NCBI RefSeq assembly: GCF_001544755.2
Contig: NZ_FCOF02000003.1
Span: 62,001-126,000, forward strand
DNA from: Caballeronia catudaia
Lineage (GTDB): Bacteria; Pseudomonadota; Gammaproteobacteria; Burkholderiales; Burkholderiaceae
Reading direction: 5' to 3'
Length of the DNA stretch: 64,000 nt
Shown here: positions 7,772 to 16,874 of the stretch, one piece after another
Layout of the letters: each line of letters begins with the position of its first letter
How positions within the stretch are numbered: the stretch's first letter is position 1
Program-made: the position numbers and the translations under genes
Notes under the pieces: generated by a model
What the model was told of the DNA's origin: nothing
The model's database searches: none
The model's input: the letters and a program-made list of their open reading frames with translations, nothing else

Positions 7772-8662
7772 ATGCGTTTCGATCTCACCGACATGCGGCT
7801 TTTCCTGACCGTGATCGAGCGCGGCAGCATCACGGCGGGCGCGCAGGCGATGCATCTGGCGCTGGCGTCGGCGAGCGAGCGCATCGCGGGAATGGAAGCC
7901 GCGCTCGGCGCGCCGCTGCTCGAGCGCAACCGCCGCGGCGTGCAGGCCACCGCCGCCGGCGACGCGTTCGTGCGCCACGCGCGCGCGATACTCGGCCAGG
8001 TCGAGCAGATGCGCGGCGAACTGCGTTCGTTCGCGACCGGCCTCAAAGGCCGCGTCCGGCTGATGTCGAACACGGCCGCGCTTGCCGCCTTCCTGCCGCC
8101 GCGGCTCACGCGGTTTCTCGCGAATTATCCGGATCTTTCGATCGATCTCGACGAGCGCCCGAGCGTCGATATCGTGCAGGCGATCGCCGAAGGTCGCGCC
8201 GATCTGGGCGTCGTCTCCGATACGGCGGATCTCGGACGGCTTCAAACGCATCTGCTCGCGCAGGATCAACTGGTGGTCGTCGCGAACCGTGCGCATCGGA
8301 TCGCGGAACAAGGCGCGGTGGCGTTCGCGGATATCGTGGGCGAGGCGTTCGTCGGGTTATCGGATGCCGCGCTCGAAATGCATCTGGCCGAGCGGGCGTC
8401 GCGGCTCGGCAGGCAGATTGGCTATCGAATCCGCATGCGCAGCATAGACAATGTCGGCACGCTCGTCGAAGCGGGCATAGGACTGGTTATTTTGTCGGAG
8501 GCGTCGGCGCGCATGCTGGAGCGGCCGGAACTTTCGATCCTGCCGCTCTCCGAGCCGTGGGCGACGCGCCGGCTGCATCTGTGCGCACGCGATTTCGACG
8601 CCCTCACGCCGCACGCGCGCCTGCTCTCTCACGCCCTGCTGGAAGGCGTGAGCGCCGCCTAG
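7772..8662 (+). CDS. LysR-family transcriptional regulator
   Basis: A 296-residue LysR-type regulator. The N-terminal winged helix-turn-helix (residues 5-60, with ITAGAQAMHLALASASERI) is followed by the usual inducer-binding domain of two alpha/beta lobes. It is divergent from the TSUP permease, with TACAAT at 7721-7726 as a possible -10 in the shared 82-nt region. I infer that it controls the exporter. Its stop overlaps the converging ppk2 stop by 4 nt. The ligand is unknown. Confidence 0.93.
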   Translation: MRFDLTDMRLFLTVIERGSITAGAQAMHLALASASERIAGMEAALGAPLLERNRRGVQATAAGDAFVRHARAILGQVEQMRGELRSFATGLKGRVRLMSNTAALAAFLPPRLTRFLANYPDLSIDLDERPSVDIVQAIAEGRADLGVVSDTADLGRLQTHLLAQDQLVVVANRAHRIAEQGAVAFADIVGEAFVGLSDAALEMHLAERASRLGRQIGYRIRMRSIDNVGTLVEAGIGLVILSEASARMLERPELSILPLSEPWATRRLHLCARDFDALTPHARLLSHALLEGVSAA

Positions 8663-9750
8663 AACGGCCGCCCGACGATGAGGGGATCGACCGCGCCGAT
8701 GGCTTTCAAGTCGCTATTCGCATACGGCAGCTTGTGCAACACGTAGCGCAAGGCGTTGAGCCGCGCGCGCTTCTTGCAATCGGAGCGCACGACGGTCCAG
8801 GGTGTGTCGGCGCTGTCGGTATGCGCGAACATCGCTTCCTTGGCTTCGGTGTACGCGTCCCACTTGTCGAGCGACGCAAGATCGACCGGACTCAGCTTCC
8901 ACTGCTTGAGCGGATGAATCTCGCGCTCCTTGAAGCGGCGGCGTTGTTCGGCGCGGCTCACCGAAAACCATAGCTTGATGACATGCGTGCCGCTTTGCGA
9001 CAGATGCCGCTCGAACGCGGGCACCTGCTGCATGAACTGCTCGTATTCGCCTCGTGTACAAAAGCCCATCACGCGCTCCACGCCCGCACGGTTGTACCAG
9101 GAGCGATCGAAGAGAACGATTTCGCCCGCGGTGGGGAAATGTTCGACGTAGCGCTGGAAATACCACTGGCCGCGCTCGCGCTCCGTCGGCTTTTCCAGTG
9201 CGACCACGCGCGCGCCGCGCGGATTGAGATGCTCCATGAAACGCTTGATGGTGCCGCCCTTGCCCGCCGCGTCCCGGCCCTCGAAAAGAATCACGACACG
9301 CTGGCCGGTGTCCCTCACCCACGCCTGCAACTTCAGCAACTCGACCTGAAGACGGTATTTTTGCTTCTCGTACGCGCGCCGCGACATCAGGTGCCGATAC
9401 GGATAGCCGCCTTCGCGCCACGCCGGCGACAACTCGTCGTCGGGATCGGGCGTGCCGCTGACCGATCGCAGCACGGTCTCGACATCGAAGAGATGGGCGC
9501 GCAGCGTGGCGATTTCGTCCGGCGACATGCCGCCGCTCAGCGTTCTAACGGTGTCGACGAGCGATTCCGTGCCTTCCTGCCCCCGCGCGATGAGCGTCTT
9601 CAGTATGTCTTCGATGCTGTTCGTCAGCAGGCCGTGCGCCGCCTCGACCGCGCGGCCCGTTTCTTCGCGTTCGATGCCGTCTGTCGCCGTTCGAACTGCG
9701 AGGTCGCCATCCTTCGATTCGGTCGTCTCACCCGGCAATATCAACTTCAT
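8659..9750 (-). CDS. ppk2: Polyphosphate kinase 2 (PPK2) family protein
   Basis: A 363-residue PPK2-type enzyme. It has the Walker A motif GRDAAGKGGT (158-167), the Walker B-like FDRSWYNR (214-221) and the lid region rich in Arg and Lys (about 265-285). These enzymes use inorganic polyphosphate to phosphorylate nucleoside mono- or diphosphates in the cytoplasm. The N-terminal 105 residues precede the kinase core, typical for single-domain PPK2 of Proteobacteria. Class (AMP- or ADP-preferring) cannot be read safely. It converges on the LysR gene with a 4-nt overlap. Confidence 0.94.
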   Translation of the reverse strand: MKLILPGETTESKDGDLAVRTATDGIEREETGRAVEAAHGLLTNSIEDILKTLIARGQEGTESLVDTVRTLSGGMSPDEIATLRAHLFDVETVLRSVSGTPDPDDELSPAWREGGYPYRHLMSRRAYEKQKYRLQVELLKLQAWVRDTGQRVVILFEGRDAAGKGGTIKRFMEHLNPRGARVVALEKPTERERGQWYFQRYVEHFPTAGEIVLFDRSWYNRAGVERVMGFCTRGEYEQFMQQVPAFERHLSQSGTHVIKLWFSVSRAEQRRRFKEREIHPLKQWKLSPVDLASLDKWDAYTEAKEAMFAHTDSADTPWTVVRSDCKKRARLNALRYVLHKLPYANSDLKAIGAVDPLIVGRPF

Positions 9751-9803
9751 CCATTCCCCTTCGTTGTTGCTCTGGTGTCTCTGTCTCTGCGTTCGTCTCT
9801 TCG

Positions 9804-10025
9804 TCAGGCGGCTTCGTGCGCCTTTCTCAATACCGCATACAACTTGTCCTTCAACATCAGCTTTTCCTTCTTGAGCGATTCGATGGCAAACGAGTCGGCG
9901 GGCGTCACGCCCGTCTCCATATTGCTGATCTGGTGATCGAGATCGTTATGGCGCTCGAACAGACGCGAAAAATGGCCGTCTTCGGTCTTCAGGCGTGAGA
10001 TCAGGTCGCGGTATTCTGGAAACAT
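9804..10025 (-). CDS. YdcH/DUF465 family small protein
   Basis: A 73-residue, almost fully helical protein matching the YdcH (DUF465) family in length and pattern. It begins MFPEYRDLISRLK and ends KEKLMLKDKLYAVL, a short antiparallel coiled-coil hairpin. Family function is unknown and it should be cytoplasmic. It stands 53 nt upstream of ppk2 on the same strand and could share its transcript. Confidence 0.9.
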   Translation of the reverse strand: MFPEYRDLISRLKTEDGHFSRLFERHNDLDHQISNMETGVTPADSFAIESLKKEKLMLKDKLYAVLRKAHEAA

Positions 10026-10244
10026 GCGGTGGGTCCTCCGGTGCGTTTAGTTGGTACATCGAAATACATGTTACCGGCCGACGCGACCCTTTTGTTAGAC
10101 AAATATCAAAGTCAGGTGAGGCAGTACGCCGCAGATCGCATGAGAGCACCTAGGCAAAACCCTTCTCCACGCGGGCATCGTCCTTGCACACAATAGAGCT
10201 GTCGGCTGCGCATCCGCGCGGCGGGCACGAACCAGGAGGCCGTC

Positions 10245-10607
10245 ATGAAGAAAAATCGCAATCGCGCGCAGCTTCGCGCCACGCATATTGCGTTGATCGC
10301 CGGCGCAGCCGGACTCTGCTTCGCCACGGCAGCCAGCGCGGACAGCCAGGCGGCGAAAAAGCTCGGGCAAATGGGCGTCATCAATCAGACGCTTCAGCCA
10401 AAACCGCTGCAGCCGAACGCCGCTGCGGCCAACAACTATTCCAACACGCCCAACGCACCTGCGCAGAACCCAAGCTATAACGTCAGCCCGAACTACAACG
10501 CCGCCCCGACCTACAACACGAACGCGATCAACGCGGCAAATGCCGCCAACGCCGCGAATGCCGCGCGCGTCAACGCAATCCCCGGAGCGCCGCCGCCGAA
10601 GAAGTAA
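10245..10607 (+). CDS. Secreted Asn/Ala-rich low-complexity protein
   Basis: A 120-residue protein with a clear signal peptide (basic MKKNRNRAQLRA, hydrophobic stretch, cut after ASA or ADS). The mature part is low complexity: repeated NY/NAAP units near residues 70-90, then a run of NAA-type triplets, ending in APPPKK. No fold is predicted and no family is recognised; it may be an unstructured periplasmic or surface polypeptide. A GGAGG stands 4 nt before the ATG. A hairpin that may terminate transcription follows. Confidence 0.75.
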   Translation: MKKNRNRAQLRATHIALIAGAAGLCFATAASADSQAAKKLGQMGVINQTLQPKPLQPNAAAANNYSNTPNAPAQNPSYNVSPNYNAAPTYNTNAINAANAANAANAARVNAIPGAPPPKK

Positions 10608-10625
10608 CGCCGGTCCGAGCCTTCC

Positions 10626-10664
10626 AGCCGCCGCCGCTCGAAACAGCGGCCGGCGGCGCTTTCG
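10626..10664 (+). terminator. Probable terminator hairpin
   Basis: GCCGCCG-CCGCT (10627-10638) pairs with AGCGG-C-CGGCGGC (10645-10657), giving a 12-bp GC-rich stem with one bulged base and a 6-nt loop. The following GCTTTCG is only weakly T-rich. It lies 20 nt after the Asn/Ala-rich gene. Confidence 0.5.
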
Positions 10665-10770
10665 TTACAGACTTTTCCACTGATTCACCGCGTGCGCGCG
10701 CACATTCGCGCACGTCCGATCTTTTATACTCGGATCGAGGTACCGCGCTCAAACGCACACTCTTGGGTCC

Positions 10771-11418
10771 ATGAAAAAGATCAAGCCCGGTCTCGTGCTC
10801 GAACTCGCCGCGAATGTGCTGCTTCCGTGGGTCGCGTATCGGCTGGCGTTGCCTCATTGGGGCGATGTCGGCGCGCTCTACGCGTCGGCCGCGCCGCCGC
10901 TCGTGTGGAGCGTCGCCGAGTTCGCGCGCTCGCGGCGTGTCGATGCGCTTTCCGCGCTCGTGCTGTTCGGCATCGCGCTTTCCATCGTGATGCTGGCGAT
11001 GGGCGGCAGCCCGCGCATCCTGCTCGTGCGCGAATCGCTCGCGGCGGGCGCGACGGGCATCGTATTTCTGATTTCGCTATTTTTCGAACGCCCGCTCATC
11101 TTCTATCTCGCGCGCGCAACGGTCACGCGCGAGCAGGAGAACGGCGCCGAGCGCTTCGAGGCCTACTGGGGCGAAAGCGCGATGCTGCGCGCATCGTTGC
11201 GCCTCATGACGTTCGTGTGGGGCGTCGGGCTGTCGCTCGAAACGATGCTGCGCTTCTGGTTCGCGTGGACGTGGCCGGTGGAGCGCTATCTCGTCGTGTC
11301 GCCGGTCGTGAGCTACGTGATCTACGGCGGCTTGCTCGCGTGGACGTTCTGGTTTCGCGCGCGGCTCATCGAGCGTCAGGGCGAAAGCGCGCCGTCGCGC
11401 GACGGCCTACTCGGATAA
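10771..11418 (+). CDS. VC0807-like integral membrane protein
   Basis: A 215-residue protein with about six hydrophobic segments between residues 9 and 205, most like the uncharacterised VC0807 family of inner-membrane proteins. Charged Arg-rich connections (FARSRRVD, LARATVTREQ) should face the cytoplasm. No catalytic motif is evident. The last 12 nt overlap the converging alpha/beta-hydrolase gene. Function unknown. Confidence 0.78.
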   Translation: MKKIKPGLVLELAANVLLPWVAYRLALPHWGDVGALYASAAPPLVWSVAEFARSRRVDALSALVLFGIALSIVMLAMGGSPRILLVRESLAAGATGIVFLISLFFERPLIFYLARATVTREQENGAERFEAYWGESAMLRASLRLMTFVWGVGLSLETMLRFWFAWTWPVERYLVVSPVVSYVIYGGLLAWTFWFRARLIERQGESAPSRDGLLG

Positions 11419-12249
11419 GCACGCAGCGCGCGCGTCGCACTGGGCGATATGACGCGCGATCGCGGCATTCACCGTCTGCGCGTGCGTGAGCGGCCCCATG
11501 TGCCCCGCATCCGGCACGACGATCAACTGCGCCGCCGGCATCAGCTCCGGTAAAGTTTCGGCGATCAGGCGCGTCGGCGCGGGCGCGTGCTCGCCGCGCA
11601 TCACGAGCGTGGGAATGCGCAGCTTCGCGTAAGCGCTCATCGGCGTCGGCTCGTGAATCAGCGCGCGAAAATCGAGCGGCGCTTTGGGCACCCAGCGCGT
11701 GAGCATCGCCTGCACGGAAGGCCGCAGCGCAGACCACGCACCTTGCCCGCTCCAGTAATCGACGAACGAGCTCGCCGCGCCGCGCAGGTCGCCCGCGACG
11801 ACCCCCTCCGCCGTGCGCGCCGCGATCGCGAGAATCTCGGCGAATTCCGCGGCGCCGCGCGTGCCCATGCGCTCGAGCAGATGAAACGCCGACGGCTCGT
11901 AAAGCGTGATGCTCGCGATGCCATGCGGCCGTTCGAGCGCCGCGCGCAACGCGACGCCGCCGCCATACGAATGCCCGACGAGATGCACCTTGCCGCGCTG
12001 ACGATCCATGATTTCGACCGTGCGCGCCGCCTCGTCCGCGAGCGTGAACGCGTGCTCGCCGCTCCACGGGCCGACGCTGTCGCAACCGTAATGCTCCGGC
12101 GCGATCAGCGTATAGCGCGTCTTCGGCGTCGCGAGCACATCGAGCGCATCGAGCGTTTCGCCGAGCGAACGCCATTGATTCGCGCCCGCGCCCGAGCAAT
12201 GCAGCGCGATGACAGGCGCGTCGGCGTATTCGTCGTTCAGGGTGATCAT
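11407..12249 (-). CDS. Alpha/beta-fold hydrolase
   Basis: A 280-residue alpha/beta hydrolase. The nucleophile elbow is GHSYGG (Ser at about residue 93). A late Asp sits in the conserved position before the final helix, and the catalytic His is in DAGHMGPLT near the C-terminus. An oxyanion-hole segment HCSGAGANQW lies near residue 17. It has no signal peptide and should be cytoplasmic. The substrate is not deducible. It is 24 nt downstream of a DUF3563 gene on the same strand. Confidence 0.9.
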   Translation of the reverse strand: MITLNDEYADAPVIALHCSGAGANQWRSLGETLDALDVLATPKTRYTLIAPEHYGCDSVGPWSGEHAFTLADEAARTVEIMDRQRGKVHLVGHSYGGGVALRAALERPHGIASITLYEPSAFHLLERMGTRGAAEFAEILAIAARTAEGVVAGDLRGAASSFVDYWSGQGAWSALRPSVQAMLTRWVPKAPLDFRALIHEPTPMSAYAKLRIPTLVMRGEHAPAPTRLIAETLPELMPAAQLIVVPDAGHMGPLTHAQTVNAAIARHIAQCDARAACLSE

Positions 12250-12273
12250 CTTCCGTTCTCGCTTCGTTGAGAA

Positions 12274-12447
12274 TCAGGCATCGGTTTCGCACTCGCGCAT
12301 GCGGCGCTCGAGCTCGCCGAGATCGACGGACGATGCGAGATATGTATCGCGACGGCCATGCTCCGCGCGGTCCAGCAGCGTCTTGGTCCGGTCCTTCAGG
12401 ATCGGCAACACGAGGTCTCTCGCGATATTGATTAGGTATCCCAACAT
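12274..12447 (-). CDS. DUF3563 family small protein
   Basis: A 57-residue protein matching the DUF3563 family common in Burkholderiales: a helical N-terminus, then RRDTYLASSVDLGELERRMR. The start at 12447 is fixed by AAGGAG at ideal spacing; a longer frame reaching 12507 is not needed. Function is unknown, probably cytoplasmic. It precedes the alpha/beta-hydrolase gene. Confidence 0.85.
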   Translation of the reverse strand: MLGYLINIARDLVLPILKDRTKTLLDRAEHGRRDTYLASSVDLGELERRMRECETDA

Positions 12448-12901
12448 GATTCGCTCCTTCTGCACCAACGGGTCGTTCCATGACATGCCGGCTGAGCGAT
12501 CGTGCAACGCGGATCATTCGGGGTTCGCTGAGGCGGCGGGTGTCGGCATCTGACGCAGCCACCGTGCCAGTTCATCGAAACCCTTATGCGGCAAGGCGAG
12601 GCGCGAATTCAGCCGCGCGCCGGGCGACAGGTCTGTCGGGCACGAACCAACGCTTTCACTCCTGAAAGATGGGGCGATGCAAACACGCGCGCGCGTCGCC
12701 GAAGGCGAATCCATGCTCTCTCTTAACGCCGGACACCGCGAAAATATTTCCCGTCTCGCGGGCTCAAGCTTTCGCGCTTGCGCGCCGTAAACGGGTCTGA
12801 TGGCCCTCGCCTGCCCGTCGAACGACCCTCTCCGAAGGGCACGATAAGATACGGCAGCGTTCGATCCCGCAGCTTGCAACCGCTCTTTCGGAGACCACGG
12901 C
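12448..12901. other. 454-nt intergenic region before the large hybrid kinase
   Basis: I see no convincing gene here. It is the divergent control region between the DUF3563 gene and the hybrid kinase. A minus-strand frame in 12514-12700 ends in a protein-like stretch (SRLALPHKGFDELARWLRQ), but it has no start or ribosome site and could at most be a decayed gene remnant. No RNA gene was recognised. Confidence 0.5.
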
Positions 12902-15900
12902 GTGCTCAGTCGCCATTCGCTCACCTTCAGGATGACGGCGTTCATCGTCGCCGTCTGCGTGCTTCTGATCGGCACCGACGTATGGCGCAGCCTCGCCGCG
13001 CGCCGCGCGCAGCTCGACGAAATGACGACGGCGACGTACAACCTCGCGCGCGCGATGGCGCAGCACGCGAACGACACGTTCAAGGAGGCCGACACGACGC
13101 TCATCGGCATGCTGGAGCGCGTCGAAGAAGACGGCATGTCGCCGGAATCGCTCGCGCGCATTCATCGCTCGATGGTGTCACGCGTCCGGCAATTGCCGCA
13201 GTTGAACGGCCTCTTCATCTACGATAAAAACGGCGCGTGGGTCGTCAATTCGCAGTCGAAACTCGACTCGCGCTTCAATAACTCCGACCGCGAGTATTTC
13301 GAATATCACCGCACGCATACCGATCAGGGCACGCACATCGGACCGCCGGTGCAGAGCCGCTCGACGGGCAAATGGATCGTGCCGGTGTCGCGCCGCATCG
13401 ACGCGCCCGACGGCAGCTTCGCGGGCGTCGCGCTCGCGACCATCGACGTCGACTTCTTCTCGCGCTTCTACGACAGCCTCGATCTCGGGCAGTCGGGCGC
13501 GGCGGTGCTCGTGCTGAACTCGGGCGTGATGGTCGTGCGCCGCCCGTTCGAAGACCGCTTTGTCGGCAAGAACGTGATCGACACGGCGCTTTACCGCACG
13601 CATCTCGAACAGCGCAGCGCGGGCGTGTTCACGACAAGCTCGTCGCAGGACGGTGTCACACGACTCAACAGCCTGCGCGAACTGCAGGACTATCCGCTCT
13701 TCGTCGCTGCGGCGCTCGCACGCGATGAAATCCTCGCGCCGTGGTGGCGCGATACGCTCTGGCACGCCTGCGTCACGGCCATGCTCGCGTTCGTGCTGGC
13801 GATGTTCGGCTCGACGCTCGTGCGCCAGATCAACGCACGCAACCAGATCGAGCAGGAACTGGAGCGCAGCCTCGCAACGACGCAAACCGTGCTCGACACC
13901 GCCATCAGTCCGATCATCACCGTGGACGAGCGCGGCGCGATCCGCTCGTTCAACTCGGCGGGAGAGAAAGTGTTCGGCTACCAGGCGAGCGAAGTCATCG
14001 GCCAGAATCTGCGGATGCTGGTGCCGCCGCCGTTTCTGGATTCGTATAACGAATACATCATGCAGTTCAAGGGACCGACGGGGATTGCGACCGCCGACTG
14101 CGAGCTTGCGGGGCAGCGTAAGGATGGCACGTCTTTTCCCGCGCAAGTCACGACCGGCGCGATGCGTCTGGATGGCGCTTTGCATTTTGTATCTGTCATT
14201 ACGGATATCTCGCGGCAAAGAAAAGAGCGCAGCGAACTTGCGCATGCGCGCGACCAGTTGCTGCTCGCCGCGGACATCGCCGAACTGGGCATCTGGTCGT
14301 GGGATCTCGCGACGGGCAAGCTGCACTGGAACGCGCGCATGTTCGAGATCTATCAGTACCCGCCCGCGCTGCTCGACAACGGCCTGCATTTCGAGCACTG
14401 GCGCCTGCGCATTCATCCCGACGATCACGACGGCATCATGGCGCGCCTGCGCGCCGCGGCTGCGGGCGAAACCGAAGAACTACCGCCGTTTCGTATCGTC
14501 CTGCCAGACGGCACGACGCGGCGCATCCAGAGCGGCCAGCGCACGCAGCGCAACGCGCAGGGCACGCCCGTCGCGATGACCGGCGTGAATTACGACATCA
14601 CCGACGAGTACGAGCTCGAATACCATCTGCGCAACGCGAAAGAGCAGGCGGACGCGGCGAGCGCGGCGAAGTCGTCGTTTCTCGCGAACATGAGCCACGA
14701 AATCCGCACGCCGATGAACGCCGTGCTCGGCATGCTGCATCTCGTGCAACTGACATCGCTCGACGACCGCCAGCAGGACTACGTGAGCAAGGCCGAAACC
14801 GCCGCGAAGTCTCTGCTGAACCTGCTCAACGACATCCTCGATTATTCGAAGATCGAAGCAGGCAAGCTCGAACTCGACGGCCATCCTTTCGAGCCTGAAA
14901 AGATGATGGAGGAGCTCGGCATCGTGCTCTCGGGCAATCAGGGCGCGAAAGACGTCGAAGTGCTCTTCGATCTCGATCCTTCCCTGCCCGCCGTGCTGGT
15001 CGGCGATGGCTTTCGCCTTCAGCAGGTGCTCATCAACCTCGCGGGCAACGCGCTCAAATTCACGGCGGCCGGGCAGATCGTCGTGAGCGTGCACCGGCTC
15101 GACACGCCGAGCGATGCAGCGGGCGAAGCGGTGCGCGTGCGCATCGCGGTGAGCGACAGCGGCATCGGCATCGGCGAGGCACAGATCGAGCGCATCTTCG
15201 AGGGCTTCACGCAAGCCGAGGCATCGACCTCGCGGCGCTATGGCGGCTCCGGCCTCGGACTCGTGATCAGCAAGCGGCTCGTCGCGATGATGGGTGGCCA
15301 GCTCGAAGTCGAGAGCCGCCTGGGCGAAGGAAGCCGCTTCTGGTTCGACATCACGCTCGGCGTGGACGCAGGCCACGCGCCGGTGCATGACCAGGGCGCG
15401 TTCTTCGATCATGACGCGCGCATTCTCATCGCCGACGACAACGCGATCGCGGGCGAAATCCTGTCGCGCACGGTGCGCTCGCTCGGCTGGCACGCGGATA
15501 TCGTCACGAGCGGGACCGCGGCGGTCGCGCGCATCGCCGACGCTGCACGAAGCGATGTGCCCTACGACATCGCCCTGCTCGACTGGCGCATGCCTGGCCT
15601 CGACGGGTTGAACGCCGCGAAGCAGGTCGTCGCGATGAACGGACGCGTCGCGCCGCCGCTCGTGCTGCTCGTCACGGCATTCGGTCGCGAAGTGTTGAGA
15701 GAGTCGCAGAAAAACGGCGCCGCGCCCTTCGCCGGATTCCTGACGAAGCCCGTGACGCCGAAGCAGCTCGCTGCGGCGATCCGCGCCGCGTTGCCTGCCG
15801 CTATCAACCACGCCGCTCATCGGGCGCAGCCGCCCGTAGCCAAAGCGCGCCGCCTCGAAGGCCTCGCGCTGCTCGTCGTCGAGGACAACGCGCTCAACCG

Positions 15901-16867
15901 GCAGGTCGCTGAAGGCGTGCTGCGTGCGGAAGGCGCGAACGTGACGCTCGCTGAAAGCGGACGCGAGGGCGTGGATCGGGTCATCGCCGCCAATAGCCTG
16001 TTCGATGCGGTGCTGATGGACGTGCAGATGCCCGATCTCGACGGCCTCGAAGCCACGCGCCTCATTCGCGCGGATGGCCGTTTCGCCGCGCTGCCGATCG
16101 TCGCGATGACGGCCAATGCGTCAGGCGCGGATCGCGACGCGTGTCTGCGGGCCGGCATGAACGATCATGTCGGCAAGCCGATCGACGTCGAATGTCTCGT
16201 TGCCGCATTGCGCATGCAGGTGGAACGCGCGCCGATCGAAGCGCAAACAACAGATGCGGACATGGCGTCGATCATCGAGCCACGCGATTCGATCGTCGCG
16301 CGTTTCGGTGGCAATACCGATCTGATTCGAAGCGCGGCCAGCGGCTTCGGCGCGCAAGGCCGCAAGCACATGAATCGCCTCGCTGAAACACTCGCGGCGC
16401 AGGACGCGCAAGGCGCCGCTTCGGCGCTGCACGCAATCAAGGGCAGCGCGGGCACGGTCGGCGCGGCGGCGCTCGCGCATCTCGCGAGCGCACTCGAACG
16501 CAAGCTGCTCGATAACGGCGATGACGCGCATGCGCTCGATGACACGCGCGCGCAATTGGCGCGCATGGAACAGTTGCTTGCATCGAGCGCTGATCAGCTC
16601 ATCAATGCATTCGGAACGCCACACACCTCTGCGAATGCGGATACGAGCGCGCCACCGCTTCGAAACGAAGACTGGCGCGCACGTCTTGCCGCGATCGTCG
16701 AGTTGCTCGATGCGTCGAACCTGCAGGCAATCGCGCTATCCGAGAGCCTTTCGCCGCACGCGCCGAATGGATATCGCGAGGACTTCCAGCATTTCCTCGC
16801 ACGCGTGCGTGCGCTCGATTTCGCGCGCGCTTCGAAGATCGCGCGCGACATGCTCGAGCAGGCCTGA
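12902..16867 (+). CDS. Membrane hybrid sensor histidine kinase with two receivers and Hpt
   Basis: A 1321-residue unorthodox phosphorelay kinase starting at GTG. Order: transmembrane helix (about 10-28), periplasmic double-Cache-like sensor (about 40-275), second transmembrane helix (about 285-305), PAS (about 325-440), a second PAS/PAC (about 455-565), HisKA with MSHEIRTPMN (phospho-His599), HATPase with the GSGLGL box, receiver 1 (Asp894), receiver 2 (Asp1040) and an Hpt domain with HAIKGSAG (His1177). It should pass phosphate His-Asp-His to an external response regulator. Seven nt away, on the other strand, a tandem-receiver protein converges and is the obvious candidate partner. The signal is unknown. 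Confidence 0.95.
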   Translation: MLSRHSLTFRMTAFIVAVCVLLIGTDVWRSLAARRAQLDEMTTATYNLARAMAQHANDTFKEADTTLIGMLERVEEDGMSPESLARIHRSMVSRVRQLPQLNGLFIYDKNGAWVVNSQSKLDSRFNNSDREYFEYHRTHTDQGTHIGPPVQSRSTGKWIVPVSRRIDAPDGSFAGVALATIDVDFFSRFYDSLDLGQSGAAVLVLNSGVMVVRRPFEDRFVGKNVIDTALYRTHLEQRSAGVFTTSSSQDGVTRLNSLRELQDYPLFVAAALARDEILAPWWRDTLWHACVTAMLAFVLAMFGSTLVRQINARNQIEQELERSLATTQTVLDTAISPIITVDERGAIRSFNSAGEKVFGYQASEVIGQNLRMLVPPPFLDSYNEYIMQFKGPTGIATADCELAGQRKDGTSFPAQVTTGAMRLDGALHFVSVITDISRQRKERSELAHARDQLLLAADIAELGIWSWDLATGKLHWNARMFEIYQYPPALLDNGLHFEHWRLRIHPDDHDGIMARLRAAAAGETEELPPFRIVLPDGTTRRIQSGQRTQRNAQGTPVAMTGVNYDITDEYELEYHLRNAKEQADAASAAKSSFLANMSHEIRTPMNAVLGMLHLVQLTSLDDRQQDYVSKAETAAKSLLNLLNDILDYSKIEAGKLELDGHPFEPEKMMEELGIVLSGNQGAKDVEVLFDLDPSLPAVLVGDGFRLQQVLINLAGNALKFTAAGQIVVSVHRLDTPSDAAGEAVRVRIAVSDSGIGIGEAQIERIFEGFTQAEASTSRRYGGSGLGLVISKRLVAMMGGQLEVESRLGEGSRFWFDITLGVDAGHAPVHDQGAFFDHDARILIADDNAIAGEILSRTVRSLGWHADIVTSGTAAVARIADAARSDVPYDIALLDWRMPGLDGLNAAKQVVAMNGRVAPPLVLLVTAFGREVLRESQKNGAAPFAGFLTKPVTPKQLAAAIRAALPAAINHAAHRAQPPVAKARRLEGLALLVVEDNALNRQVAEGVLRAEGANVTLAESGREGVDRVIAANSLFDAVLMDVQMPDLDGLEATRLIRADGRFAALPIVAMTANASGADRDACLRAGMNDHVGKPIDVECLVAALRMQVERAPIEAQTTDADMASIIEPRDSIVARFGGNTDLIRSAASGFGAQGRKHMNRLAETLAAQDAQGAASALHAIKGSAGTVGAAALAHLASALERKLLDNGDDAHALDDTRAQLARMEQLLASSADQLINAFGTPHTSANADTSAPPLRNEDWRARLAAIVELLDASNLQAIALSESLSPHAPNGYREDFQHFLARVRALDFARASKIARDMLEQA

Positions 16868-16874
16868 AAAGAAG

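Noticed and set aside
6928..8973. 681-codon plus-strand open frame
   Set aside because: It crosses the TSUP, LysR and ppk2 genes in the wrong frames and is extremely Arg-rich.
12514..13161. Minus-strand 215-codon frame before the hybrid kinase
   Set aside because: Its N-terminal part is the shadow of the kinase gene. Its last 50 codons look protein-like (SRLALPHKGFDELARWLRQ) but have no start, ribosome site or recognised family.
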